From contig CP075494.1 in assembly GCA_021613535.1 (NCBI GenBank), positions 9,672,001-9,736,000 on the forward strand: a stretch of 64,000 nucleotides of DNA, read 5' to 3'. Origin of the DNA: Adineta vaga. Taxonomy: Eukaryota; Rotifera. The notes under the pieces were generated by a model, which worked only from the letters and a program-made list of their open reading frames with translations, was not told where the DNA came from and made no database searches. The first letter of the stretch is position 1. The number at the start of each line of letters is the position of its first letter. Both the position numbers and the translations under genes were made by a program. This document shows positions 23,805-35,187 of the stretch, in pieces.

Positions 23805-25109
23805 ATGTCTCAATCATGCGCGATTTCAACATGTAGACGCGTATCACGCACATTATGCTATGGATGTAATCAAAATTTTTGTCGTGAACATATGGTTGAA
23901 CATGATTTATCGTTAAATTCACAATTAAATCCCTTATCAGATGAAATCAATGCACTTGGTGAACGTTTAAAATCTATAAATCTTAAAAATGCAATTGGTA
24001 TTACACATCAAAAACTTGAACAATGGCGTTTAGATTGTCGTAAAACGATTGATTCTTTTTTCGATCAAAAATGTCAAGAATTAGATCGATATGTTGCAAA
24101 ACGAATGGAAAAACAACGTGAACAAATTTCACATATGCGTACCAAAATGTCTCAATTAATCAGTGAACAAGAAGCCACACATAAAGATATTGATTCTCTA
24201 ACAGTAACCGTTCGTGATCTTGAACGTGAAATAGCTCAAATTGAGCAAACATCGATTCAAGTCGAAACGAAATCCTTAATTTTAGATGACAGTTTAATTC
24301 ATATTGAAAATTTAGATGTCAATCGTTTTGATTTATCGACTTTATCATCTGTTTATAAAACAATAAATTATCCACGAGAAAATTGGGCACCATTAACATG
24401 TAATAATCGATATTTATTAATTCATCAAGAACCAAATCTATGTTTAATTGATCAAGATTTAAATGTTATTAAACAAAATTCATGGATTTATGGAACCATT
24501 TATGATATGTGTTGGTCATCAACATTGAATCGTTTTATTGTTATTAATGGTAGTGATGTTTTTCTTGTTGATGAGACTCATATGTCTATTGAAAATATTC
24601 AAACGCTTCAAAAGCGTAAATGGTTATCATGTACAACATCGGAAACATCTTTATTTCTTTCCACGAAAGTTTGGGGTTCATCAATTATGGAATTTAGTCT
24701 ACTACCGACGATTGAACTTGTTAAACAATGGCAATCACCGGATACATGTGCACGTGATGAAGTTATTAATGGTATTGTTTATAATAATGATACACTTGTT
24801 CTTATGATTAAAAATCCATCGGAAAAAACGATTCATATCGAAATGAGATCATCAGCAACATTAGATCGTTTGTGGTCTGTACGATTAAATATTGCATATA
24901 GTCTAAATATTCGAACACGATGTTGTCTACTTTCAAATGATCAATGGTTAGTTGTTGATCGAAATACATCAAGAATTTTACATATATCAAAAGATGGTAA
25001 AGTGAAAGCATCAACGACATATACTCCCCCACCATTTTGTGCTGCTCTATTCAATCAAGATATGTTAGCGATATCAACAGCACGTGGTGTGAACTTACAT
25101 AGACTATAA
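23805..25109 (+). CDS. B-box / coiled-coil / beta-propeller-like protein
   Basis: Intronless protein of 434 aa. The start ATG is at 23805; the longer open frame upstream begins with TTG. Residues 5-33 carry a compact Cys/His finger (C5, C10, C18, C21, C26, H29, H33; SRTLCYGCNQNFCREHM) like a B-box. A coiled coil follows at about 45-165, rich in Glu, Gln, Lys and Ile/Leu. The C-terminal half (about 175-434) has repeated blade-like hydrophobic strands such as RYLLIHQEPNLCLID, DMCWSSTLNRFIVINGSDV and QWLVVDRNTSRILHISKDG, suggesting a TRIM/NHL-like propeller. There is no RING, so ubiquitin ligase activity is not supported. I know such architectures as expanded in bdelloid genomes. The specific function is unknown. 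It sits intronless between two intron-containing NCS genes. Confidence 0.8.
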   Translation: MSQSCAISTCRRVSRTLCYGCNQNFCREHMVEHDLSLNSQLNPLSDEINALGERLKSINLKNAIGITHQKLEQWRLDCRKTIDSFFDQKCQELDRYVAKRMEKQREQISHMRTKMSQLISEQEATHKDIDSLTVTVRDLEREIAQIEQTSIQVETKSLILDDSLIHIENLDVNRFDLSTLSSVYKTINYPRENWAPLTCNNRYLLIHQEPNLCLIDQDLNVIKQNSWIYGTIYDMCWSSTLNRFIVINGSDVFLVDETHMSIENIQTLQKRKWLSCTTSETSLFLSTKVWGSSIMEFSLLPTIELVKQWQSPDTCARDEVINGIVYNNDTLVLMIKNPSEKTIHIEMRSSATLDRLWSVRLNIAYSLNIRTRCCLLSNDQWLVVDRNTSRILHISKDGKVKASTTYTPPPFCAALFNQDMLAISTARGVNLHRL

Positions 25110-25876
25110 TAAAAACAAAATGATTAAATTCCTATTTTTTTAATATTTGCATATTTCATCAAAATGATAGAATGAATGATTGACAACCATCGAGAAAGAA
25201 AAAGATCTTATTTAATATAAAAACACACAAAGAGAATGAGTTTCAACAAAAATAAATTTCTCATATTATAATTGTCAGATGATTAAACAAATGTTCTACT
25301 TGATTACTTAAGAGTAATAAAGATCAATTGGGATTATTCTAGTTTAATTATTTATAGTCTCTAAGGAAATAAATCTTATTGAAAATTTTCATGATTAGCG
25401 GTATGACTTAGATAAATCGGTTTGAAATTCATATATTGATATGCATCTATGTGGAAAATGTCTCTTCGTTTAATTGACAAATGTCATTTTAGATTTATAT
25501 ACACGCATTTCTGCTTTAACTGATAAGTTAATTGTATTTTTGTGAAGAGAATAGGTTGAATAAATTCTCCGATACAACTTTCCTCGACTAAACAAACTAG
25601 TAGAAAAAGAAAAAAACCGAGAGATGTAAGACTTAAGTAGTATGCTCGTTATTTTCTCTAACATGAATAGGAAGAAAAAAAACTCGAGGAGAAAAACATC
25701 GACGAATGCTCACAACATAGAACATGTATGCAAATGATCTATCTCGCGAGAGAAGGATAGAGAAGAGGAAAAAAATTGCTTCTATTCATTTACTAACAAG
25801 GACATAACTAAAAAACATTGTGTCTATGTTTTATGAACATTTTCAACATTAGTTTATTCGTTTTTCTAGATCGATC
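25110..25876. other. Intergenic between B-box gene and calcium sensor B
   Basis: About 0.77 kb of AT-rich DNA without a supported exon. An acceptor (tttttctag) ends at 25869, 7 nt before the ATG of the next gene. Confidence 0.45.
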
Positions 25877-26665
25877 ATGGGTTCGTCTTCAAGTAAAATC
25901 AGTGCTGAAGTTTATGATTCCATTGCAAAATATACGGAATTAACACAAGATGATATTCTTGCATGGGAAGAACGTTTTACTCAACAATGTGATCCAGGTT
26001 CAACAAAAATGAATAAAGAACAATTTTGTAAATTTTATCAAGAACTTCGACCAACGGAAAATGTTAAGCGTTTAAGTGAAAATGTTTTCCGTGCATTTGA
26101 TTTAAATGGCGATCATGGTATCAGTTTTTCCGAAGTAAATCCATTAGTCAATTTTCTTTTTCTTCTCTCATCAGAACATCTGAAATATAATTTTCTATGA
26201 CATCTTGAGAAAAACTATTCACAACGGATTTTTCTCGACCAAGATAAATAGTTACTGATTAGAAGAATGCATCTTTTGTAGATAACCATTAAAAGATTGT
26301 TAGTAATTCAATTATGGAAAAATTTCGATTTTTCTTCTTTTGTTTCCTAGTTTCTTATTGCCTATGTAGCAACAACTGAAGCACCCTTAGAACAAAAACT
26401 TCGCTATGCATTCAATGTATACGATTTAGATCATAATTCTATGATTGATCGTGCTGAAATTTTATTTATTTTACGTGCAATGTTTCAATTATTAGGAATG
26501 AATGATGATAAACCGCATCAATATTCGTATGAACAATGTGCAGATACGATCATGAAAAATCTTGATGCTAATGATGATCAACGTATATCAAAAGAAGAAT
26601 TTATTCAAGGTTTAAAACAAGATCCATTCTTACGAAGTTTAATGAATCCTTTTTCAAATGATTAA
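25877..26665 (+). CDS. Neuronal calcium sensor-like EF-hand protein B
   Basis: Two exons: 25877-26134 and 26351-26665, giving 190 aa. MGSSSS fits the N-myristoylation consensus. Family blocks are TQDDILAWEERFTQQC, KEQFCKFYQELRP, FRAFDLNGDHGISFSEF, EQKLRYAFNVYDLD and CADTIMKNLDANDDQRISKEEF. EF2 (DLNGDHGISFSE), EF3 (DLDHNSMIDRAE) and EF4 (DANDDQRISKEE) keep an Asp at position 1 and Glu at position 12. EF2 has His at position 6, EF3 has Ser and EF4 has Gln in place of the usual Gly. It is a divergent paralogue of the sensor at 22288, with only two exons against five and different intron positions, so the pair is not a recent tandem copy. The intron (216 bp) is long for this genome. Confidence 0.87.
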
Positions 26666-27162
26666 CACTTTTTTCTTATTTTTCTTATATTTTGTTGTTT
26701 CGTCATGTGTCCGTATATCGAGATGTTTTAGAATCAATTAAACCGACTTTATCATGAAACAATATTTTAACTGAAAAGACGAAACTATATGGTATTTGAT
26801 TTACAGAGAAAAGAATTCAAGATACACTTACTAAAGTTCTTTCGAACAACAGTTGATGACATGACAAGTAAACAATTCTTTTCTTGACTTCCTGCAATTA
26901 CTTCCTTATTGTGATGTGTAGTTGTTATATTATCATTGACATAACCAATGTATGCTTTGACGTAGTCGTTAGAATCATTTAGTAACTTTACTTTGCAAAA
27001 TGAGAAATTCAAGGGTACTTCGTCGTCATGTGTATCTCACAAATTACCATATGATGAATTATTTAATTCGCAATTTTATTTGAAAATATATCACAAATAG
27101 TTCGTAAAGATGAAATAAATATATTAATAGGAAAGAAAACAATGATTTCACTAATGGAGTAA
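26666..27162. other. Convergent 3' region
   Basis: About 0.5 kb between the convergent stops of calcium sensor B and MVB12. It holds both 3' UTRs and no gene that I can see. Confidence 0.5.
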
Positions 27163-28154
27163 TCACGAAAGATATGAGCGTTCAAGATTGAAATCGTAAT
27201 AAAAAATTTGTTCAATTTCGTAAGGCGAGAGAATTCGAAATGAATCACTATCGAAGAAATTGTCTTTATTATTACGATTAGTTGATAGATATTTTGCATT
27301 GATCTGAAATGGAATGCCATCAAGCATTTCTTTTCCATCACTTTTTTTTGTCATCGTATTCGTATTTGAATGTTCGGTTGAACCATAATGTGGTGAATAA
27401 TTATGTGGATTGGGATAAATATTCGAGGGAGTTTTGGAATAACTTGGTACAGTGCCTTCTTTTATACACATCTGTAAACCATTTATTTCTCCAATTATGG
27501 TATAAGATTGTGGTGGTCGTTTTGTACGATATAGAAATGTTATATCGCAGATACATTTGAGTCCTGTTTGTCGTTCGACTAGTTTGATACAAATCGTTCG
27601 TTTTGTTGTAGCTTTTTCTTGTCCATCGTAGGTGTGAGTTAAAGCAATGTATGGTGGTGGTGGAGTATCACGTTCATGAATAAGTTTGATATCCTCAAGA
27701 ACATAGGCTTTATCACTAATTAAAGTGTGAGGACTATGAGTTATACAAATAAAACGATCTTTTCGTTCAAAAAAAGTATCAGGCATTAGATCAGCATCTT
27801 TACTACGATCATCATATACTAAAATGGAAAAAGAGAAATTTTTCCTATGATTTATATTGATATCAGAATATTCTCTAGAAAATTCATAATTCGTATCAAT
27901 GCGTAATGATAAAGTTTCATAATTAATTATTTACCTTTTCGAATACATGTATATCCAGTTGGTACAGATTCAGGTTTGGAAACAAGACAAATACCAGTTA
28001 TTGGTAAATTACTTTCATCCATTGATGTTAGTGATAATGATTGTAAAGGATCAATATTATTTTCGTCACTATTGACAATCTCGTCAGAGTTATGTTGCTG
28101 TTGAGAGAATAATGTTGTAGGTAAAGAAAATAAAAAATTTGATATGGAGGCCAT
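27163..28154 (-). CDS. MVB12: ESCRT-I subunit MVB12
   Basis: Two exons: 27935-28154 and 27163-27818, giving 291 aa. An MABP domain covers about residues 50-175: PITGICLVSKPESVPTGY, YDDRSKDADLMPD.FFERKDRFICIT, VLEDIKLIHERDTPPP, RTICIKLVERQTGLKCICDI and PPQSYTIIGEINGLQMC. The C-terminal UMA motif starts LDGIPFQINAKYLS and includes LSPYEIEQIFYYDF, matching human MVB12B (MDGVPF.ISEKF, EIE.EYEYSF). MVB12 with TSG101, VPS28 and VPS37 forms ESCRT-I, which sorts ubiquitinated cargo into multivesicular bodies. The MABP domain binds acidic phospholipids. The N-terminal 45 residues are Ser/Asn/Gln-rich and lack recognised motifs. Confidence 0.92.
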
Positions 28155-29044
28155 AGCACAATTTTCCTTTAAAGGGACAGGTAAGAAAGATTATTTTATT
28201 GACATTGATGAATAATCAAGCATTTTCTTCAGAAAAAAAGAACGATATCGATGACGCAACGGAATTGTTTTGATTGGATAGGATACTCAATCAATGAAAT
28301 TTTATGAAGTAATTTCCTTTGAGAATGTTTGTTAGATATTCTCAAAAATTTCTATATTCATACTGAAGGTAAAGTTTAATATTCGAATTATTACTGGACA
28401 GCGACGTGTCTAATTATATTATATTTGATTTCCAGTCAGAATTTCTTCATTATCAAGTTTACAATATAGCTACTACGCTAATGAGAAAAATATTAATGAG
28501 GCGAAGAATTTATAAAACAGATTCTCTTTAATTCTTGATCCTTTTCCACACATAAATGACGATGAGTCATTTGTGATAGAATCGATTGATATGATGTGGG
28601 TTGATAAAATATCACTTTTTTTTCCACTTATTTGTTAAATAGAATGCATTCTCTCTGCTATCATATTGTTTTCGCATAACGAAAAAGTGTCCTTTTAATG
28701 GCAGACTATACGACGATTAGAACAAAGAATAAAACCATTCGTTTTCCTTTCTCTTCGTCGAAACATACTATTTGTGAAGACGAAAGACAGCGGTCTATTA
28801 GTTAGTCCACGTTTTTCTATGAGAATAGACAGAAAGAAAACAGTATGGCTTGTCGTTACGCACACACAGACACACGTTTTATGCTATTACATACAAGTGC
28901 GGGCAATAATCACACATTTTCTCTGTTTATTTCTACACATATGCTGCACACTTTCTCTTCAGCTATTCTGACAACACATCCGGACCAATCTTTTACAGTA
29001 GATTGATTGACTTAATGTAATTTCTTTTTTTCTAGATTCTATTT
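28155..29044. other. Divergent promoter region MVB12 / RGG protein
   Basis: About 0.9 kb between divergent starts. No exon is supported. An acceptor with a strong T tract (tttttctag, ending 29035) lies 9 nt before the RGG-protein ATG. Confidence 0.45.
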
Positions 29045-30929
29045 ATGTCTAATCAATCGAATAATCCTACGCAAGTGGATGGTGATGTTCAAGATTCACA
29101 AAAACCACCGAAACAACACTCAAGAAATTTCTATCGAAAACGACCTGGTTTGAAGTCTATTATAGTTTGTTTTCATACGATCTATTAGAAATTTATAGGT
29201 AATGATCGACAGAACCAAGATCTAGGAGAAGATGAAAATCAAGGATCTAACGACGATGATATACAACGATCCAATCATTCCGATGATGAGAATCAAACGA
29301 ATACACGAGGTATTTTAAATTAAACTGTTACAATGATTGTTAACTTCATACTTTTCTTTTCCAATAGGTGGTCGTGGTCGACGAGGTGGTTTTCGACGTG
29401 GTCGTGGTGAGTTTATTTCTCTGCATCCTCCTTCTTATATACGTATAAACTTTTAATCTTTCAAGGTCGTGGACGTTCTTCTCGTGGTGGTGGTGGTAAT
29501 GGTGGCGGATCATACTTTGGTAATTATTATCCAGCTTATTCGCCGTATGCTAATTATATGAACGCACAAGGTAACGAATACATTCTCATGGTTACGAATA
29601 AAATCCTAATCTGTGTATGTTCTTCTATTTACAAAGGGTTTTATCCTCCTGACAATGGTTATTATGGTTCAGCATATGTTCATGGTGATCAAGGAGAAGA
29701 AAATGGTTTAGATAATTATTCAGGACGTGGTAATCGTGGTGGTCGAGGAGGAGGACGCGGTGGACGAAGACGACGTACAACAAAAACGGAAAAGTTTGTT
29801 TTCTTTTTCAATAATGAACTAGTTTTATTTTGAAGTAACATTTCGTCTGGGTTTAGTACTGATAATAACAATGATAACGATCAACAAGAACAAAAACAAG
29901 GTGAAGATAATAAAGTAAATAAAGGTCGTCAACGTAGACAACGACGACGAACGAATGATAATGGTTCTGGTACTGAACAGCAAACTGATGGGTAAGAAAG
30001 CATATGATTTGTTTTTTAGTTCATTTCATGAAAGATCGATATTTCTTAGTGCTGTAACTGATGATCAACAACAACAACAACAACAAGAGAACAATAATGA
30101 TTCTAATCGTCAACCACGAAAGAAATCGGATCGACGGTAAGTAAAAATTCTTCTTCTTTTCCTTTTCTTTTATCGTATCATTATTTGAAAGACAACGTCA
30201 TAATACAAATGTAAGTCAGAGTGGCGCGGAAGGAGGTGAACGTACAAAATCCGAAAAACCCAAAGACGATGAAACAATAGTGAAAAATATGCTACGAAAT
30301 ATGGTTAGTAAAGTAGCTCGTCGTCTTGCACCAAGAAATCGACAACGTAGTCAAACGAATACAAAAGATGCAGCTGAAAATAATACAGATGTTGAACAAT
30401 CACAACCACGCAATAATCGTCGTACACGCCGTGGTCAACGTGGTGGTGGTGCTGGCCGATCGGGTAATGGTTATTTCATAGAACAAGGTAAGAAATTAAT
30501 CCGAAAATAAATGATTTATTCTATCAATTTCTATAGGGTATTATGATCCATATGCTTTGTCAGCTTATTACTATGGAATGTATTATGGTTATGGTAATCA
30601 AGGATATGGTGGTGGTGGCGGCGGTCGCGGTAAGTATCAGTTCGAATCGAAAGTTTTCCTACGAAGAAAATTTATATAGGTCGTGGTCGTGGTGGACGTG
30701 GTCGAGGTCGTTTTCGACAACGAGGTGGTGCTAATAAAGAAAACCAACCTCAAAATAACAATGTAGAAGGCAAAACCGAAGGTAAAATTGAGTGTTTAAT
30801 TTGATCTGCGTTAGTCTTTTTTAAATTCTCTTAACAGAATCGAATTCAACTGGTGAGAAACTGCAAAGTACATCAATTATCAGTGAACAAGTTAATCAAT
30901 CCTCAACTAACAGTGATTCAAGACAATGA
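29045..30929 (+). CDS. RGG/RG-rich low-complexity RNA-binding-type protein
   Basis: Eleven short exons: 29045-29147, 29199-29309, 29368-29406, 29466-29570, 29637-29793, 29857-29991, 30050-30136, 30192-30487, 30537-30629, 30680-30781 and 30838-30929, giving 439 aa. The protein is almost entirely low-complexity. Acidic/Asn/Gln stretches alternate with RGG boxes (RGGRGGGRGGRRRR, RTRRGQRGGGAGR, RGRGGRGRGRFR) and with Tyr/Gly-rich segments (NYYPAYSPYANY, AYYYGMYYGYGNQGYGGG). RGG and Tyr/Gly segments are known to bind RNA and drive condensates. I see no RRM, KH or cold-shock core. I do not recognise a named orthologue. Several introns split a Gly codon inside the RGG runs. Confidence 0.75.
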
Positions 30930-31997
30930 TAAACTTTTGTTTGTTTTTCGTTTCCCATTTTCCCAATAAAGTTTTTCTTGTTTTCTTTTGAGAATAAACT
31001 CGTTCTCCTATTCATTCACACAAAACAACCTTCCCCATGCAGTTTTTCTTGATGATGTGATCGTTTTTGCTTATTATTATGCTACTTTCTGTATATGTTC
31101 ATTATTTCTTCTTTTACAGTCTACATTAGGAAAAAACATAATCGAGATTTTATCTTTTGTTTCGTTTGGAAAATAAAAAAAACTTTTACACAAAATCATC
31201 TTTACATTTTTTTTCATATATCTCATTTCATAAAAAAGATAGAAGTACTCTAGGATCAAAAAGTGCTTTTATATTCTAGGTCATAACGTGCGTTATTGAA
31301 GATCGATTCTTTTTCTTTAGAAAAAAATCGATTATGTGTTTCAATATATAAGAATTCAATTGCATTGTACATGTTTTTTATTAAATCTTTCTATATATTT
31401 CATATGACATATGATTAATTAATTTATAATAAATGAAAACAAAATTGATTAAATGATATATTTCGTCATTCTAACCTCTGAGTGTAGTTAGATGGCTTTT
31501 AAGAATATTTCTTGCTGCGAGCTATACTTCAAAGTCATCTTATTGTTATTCACATTTTTAGATGAGAAATAATTACATAAAGTAATCAATTTCGGCTGGG
31601 ATTTATCGAAGATGACTTCAATGAAGTTAGATATTTGTTGAAGAGTTTATTTCATTGAAAAAGACTAGTCTATTTAAGAAAACAAAAGTTTTTCTAATAA
31701 TCTTGATATTTTTCTTATTTTCATTAATATAACTATATGTCTTACTATCGAACTCAGTAGGAATCCATCGATTTTGATAGTTATTCATCATGAATTTTAC
31801 TATTGAAGTCGCATTTACTATTCCTCTTCATTATTGTTGTATATGATAAAATTCTGAGACGGAAACTATCTGACTAGTGGCTCCACTTCTATTACTTCCA
31901 TGTTTATTGTGATGAGGAAGTTCCATGAAATAAAATATGGATGAGTTCTTGTTTCTCATTTATCTTGTGATCTCACCGATAGCAGACAACAATCACA
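30930..31997. other. Intergenic between RGG protein and GNB5
   Basis: About 1.07 kb, AT-rich. An AATAAA near 30965 probably serves the RGG gene. No coding signal beyond short motif-free frames. Confidence 0.45.
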
Positions 31998-33508
31998 ATG
32001 GCTGTAATCACGGAATCAATCGATGATCTTGTTCGTGAAGCTGAAAATTTAAAAACTCGTTTAGAAGAAGAACGAGCGAAATTCAATGACATGGAACGTA
32101 TGTTAATTCGAAATGATCTTTTCAATCAATTGATTTTGTTGATGTGTTTTTTTTTCGTCGATCCTATTTTAGTAACAACTGTAGCAGAAAAACTTGATTC
32201 ATTACCACCATTTTCTACGAAATCACGACGAATTTTAAAAGGTCATCAAGGCAAAGTTTTAGCTTTGGATTGGTCAGCAGATAAAAGACATATGGTTAGT
32301 ACATCACAGGATGGAAAATTGATCGTTTGGGATGCATTTTCTACCAATAAAGAGGTATAGAGATGTATTCGTTTAGTTGATGAAAATTTTCGATTTGTAT
32401 TCTAAAGCATGCAATATCGATGCCAACAACTTGGGTTTTAGCTTGTGCTTATTCGCCTTCTTCGACAACAGTAGCTTGCGGGTAATGAACTTGATATGTG
32501 AATATAGAAATCATATGTTTTGGTTTTTATTTTTTTGCAGAGGATTAGACAATAAATTGACTTTGTATCCTTTGAATACAGATGATGATGTCAATAAAAA
32601 TAAAAAGGTTGTTGCTACACATACTAATTACATCTCGGCATGTAAATTTATGCATTCAGATCAACAAGTAATTATAACTATTTTGATAACTACATAGAAA
32701 CAATATACAATATGATTTCGTTTAGTTATTAACAGCGAGTGGAGATAGTACAGCGAAATTATGGGATATTGAATGTAATGTACCAATTCAGACGTTTCAA
32801 GGTCATCAAGCTGATGTAATGGGTATTGATATATCACCATCTGAAGCTGGAAATATTTTTGTATCTGGAGTAAGAATAACTTTAATTCTCAAGAGGATAA
32901 CTCTCTAATAATTATTTCAGAGTGCTGATCATATAGCGATGGTATGGGATATAAGAACAGGTAGTTATGTTCAAACATTTGAAGGGCATGATTCCGATGT
33001 GAATGCCGTACGATTCTATCCCAGTGGTGATGCTTTTGTTTCGGCTTCGGATGATGCAACAGTAAGACTAGTAACAGAAAATATAACCGTTCTAACTTTT
33101 ATATGATATTTAGTGTCGTTTATTTGATCTACGTGCTGATAGACAAGTTGCTATTTTCAAAAAAGAATCCATTATATTTTCATGCAATGCTGTCGATTTC
33201 TCCCTGAGCGGTAAGATAAATCGAGAAAAGAAAAGAGTTTCCATTATATTACATGAATTGTTTGTTCATAGGTCGAATTCTATTTGGTGGTTATAGTGAT
33301 TATTGTGTCAATGTTTGGGATACATTGAAAGGATCACGTGTCGCAACTTTATATGGTCATGAAAATCGTGTTAGTTCATTAAAAGTATCTCCGGATGGCA
33401 CAGCTCTAGGAACTGGATCTTGGGATTGTACAATTCGCGTAAGTGCTCTAACGAAATATATTTTGTCAACATATTGTTTTCTTTTCTCATGAATAGGTAT
33501 GGGCTTAA
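31998..33508 (+). CDS. GNB5: G protein beta-5 subunit (Gbeta5)
   Basis: Nine exons: 31998-32097, 32173-32354, 32408-32481, 32541-32667, 32726-32869, 32921-33061, 33114-33210, 33272-33438 and 33497-33508, giving 347 aa (human short form 353). An N-terminal coiled coil ([16 protein letters not shown]) precedes seven WD blades, including [83 protein letters not shown] and [19 protein letters not shown], ending VWA. The THTNYISAC and TNKEHA residues mark the beta-5 class rather than beta1-4. Gbeta5 pairs with R7-family RGS proteins through their GGL domain and speeds G-alpha deactivation in neurons. The last coding exon is 12 nt including the stop. Confidence 0.95.
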
Positions 33509-35187
33509 TTCACCGACGAAAAAGGAACAGTATCGATTATTTGCTTCGCTCAGAGTCGTCATAAAACAGTCTAGTCAGCATTGTTTTTCGTAATCAATAT
33601 TTGAATTTAATTTTCTTTCTTTCTTTTTTTTGTATTTTTGCTTTTCATTTTCTTTCTATAACAATAATAAATAAGTGCCAATATATTTTATCCGAAAAAG
33701 AAAACAAAAAAAATCATCGTGTACTTACTAAATATCTAAAGATAGAGAATAATAATCATCGAAAAGCATTTGTCGAGAAAAACATTCTTGTTCTTTGTTC
33801 AATACAATGCATTTAGATAAGATGGGTGGTCTGATTGTTTTTCGACAGACAGACACACGCACACAAGAAAATCTTGTATAGAAAACAAGAGAAATATCCA
33901 TTTAGATACATTAGATATTAATGATCGGAAAATCTTATTCTCTCAACGGAGATTTTCTTTGGTAATGTAAGTGAGGTATCGATTTTCTGAGAAGTTTTAT
34001 TTAAAAAAAAAAAGGAAACAGAAAATCATTCCATCTAGATTTCTTCTTGACAACTTCCGTCATTTTGAGCTTTTTTTGAATGCGTCATCATCTATCCTTT
34101 TGTGTTTATGCAGAACTTTGATTATTTTGTCTATCCCACGAGAGAAAAAACTCGACTTGTCTGATGTTCTACTTGCTTGTAGTCATTTCCGCATGAGAGT
34201 TAAAAATCGATGACATATGCCAATCTTATCGCACGACTTTTCCTTTTCGATCAAAAAGGAAGATGTTGTATACATGTAATCAACTAAGTAAGAATTTCTT
34301 TGTTATTAACAGTTACAGTAAAAAAAAAAAGAAAAAGTAATAAGTGTCAAATAAAACGCGCATATATCCGTAGAGGAAAATTGAAACAAGTTCTATACTT
34401 TTCTCTCTCTCTCCCTCTCTCTGTCACATCATTATTTCATAGATGTTTAGTTCGTGTTTAATAGAGAATGAATATAAATAGATTATTGTGATTCGTTCAA
34501 CTAGAATCGAACGAATTGAATTTAAAATACAAACAAGTATGTATCCAAGCAAGAAAAAGAAAGATGCATGTTCAAAGAACAATATCTCATCTTAGTTATC
34601 TTTTGTTTTCAGGTGTAAAAATAGATGAGACATAGGTGTTTAAAGATCCATTATAAAATTGTATAGAAAATTGTTATTAAAACTTAATAGTGACATATGT
34701 AAATGATATAGAAAACATTAATCCGATTTTGAGATTGAATGATATTTATTCAAGCGGATTTCCTTTCGTTTTCTTTTTCTTTTCTAGAAGAGTTGGTAGA
34801 GAGAAAAAAAAACAAGTTGGAGATCATTTTTATCTTGCATATGTAAAAAATAGTTTGCTCAAGATATTACAAATCATTGGCAATTAGTAAATGTCATAAA
34901 CAAATGTTTACATAGATTCTAATTGATTACGTTTATCTTAACAAAGGTTTGAAGATATTTTTTCAATAAGAATTATCATTATTAGCGATATAGAGACTTT
35001 TTCTATGACATAAAGTGATTTATTTCTCTACTATTCTTCGTCTTTTATTATTAAGATAGATATTGTTTGTCTAACAGAGAGAGAGATTAAATGAGAAACT
35101 AACACGCACAACGAATCAATGCTGTTTCTGTTTTACTTTTTAGATCGAAATTTTCATGGTTAGCTTAACAAGAGAAATCTGCTTCTA
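33509..35187. other. Intergenic between GNB5 and GPCR
   Basis: About 1.7 kb of AT-rich DNA. It contains a CT tract (34400-34422). Plus-strand frames of 65-80 codons lack motifs. An acceptor (tttttag) ends at 35143, 44 nt before the GPCR start. No gene seen. Confidence 0.45.

Noticed and set aside
22288-26665. Calcium sensors A and B as a recent tandem duplication
   Set aside because: Intron number and positions differ and the proteins share only family-level motifs, so a recent duplication is unlikely.
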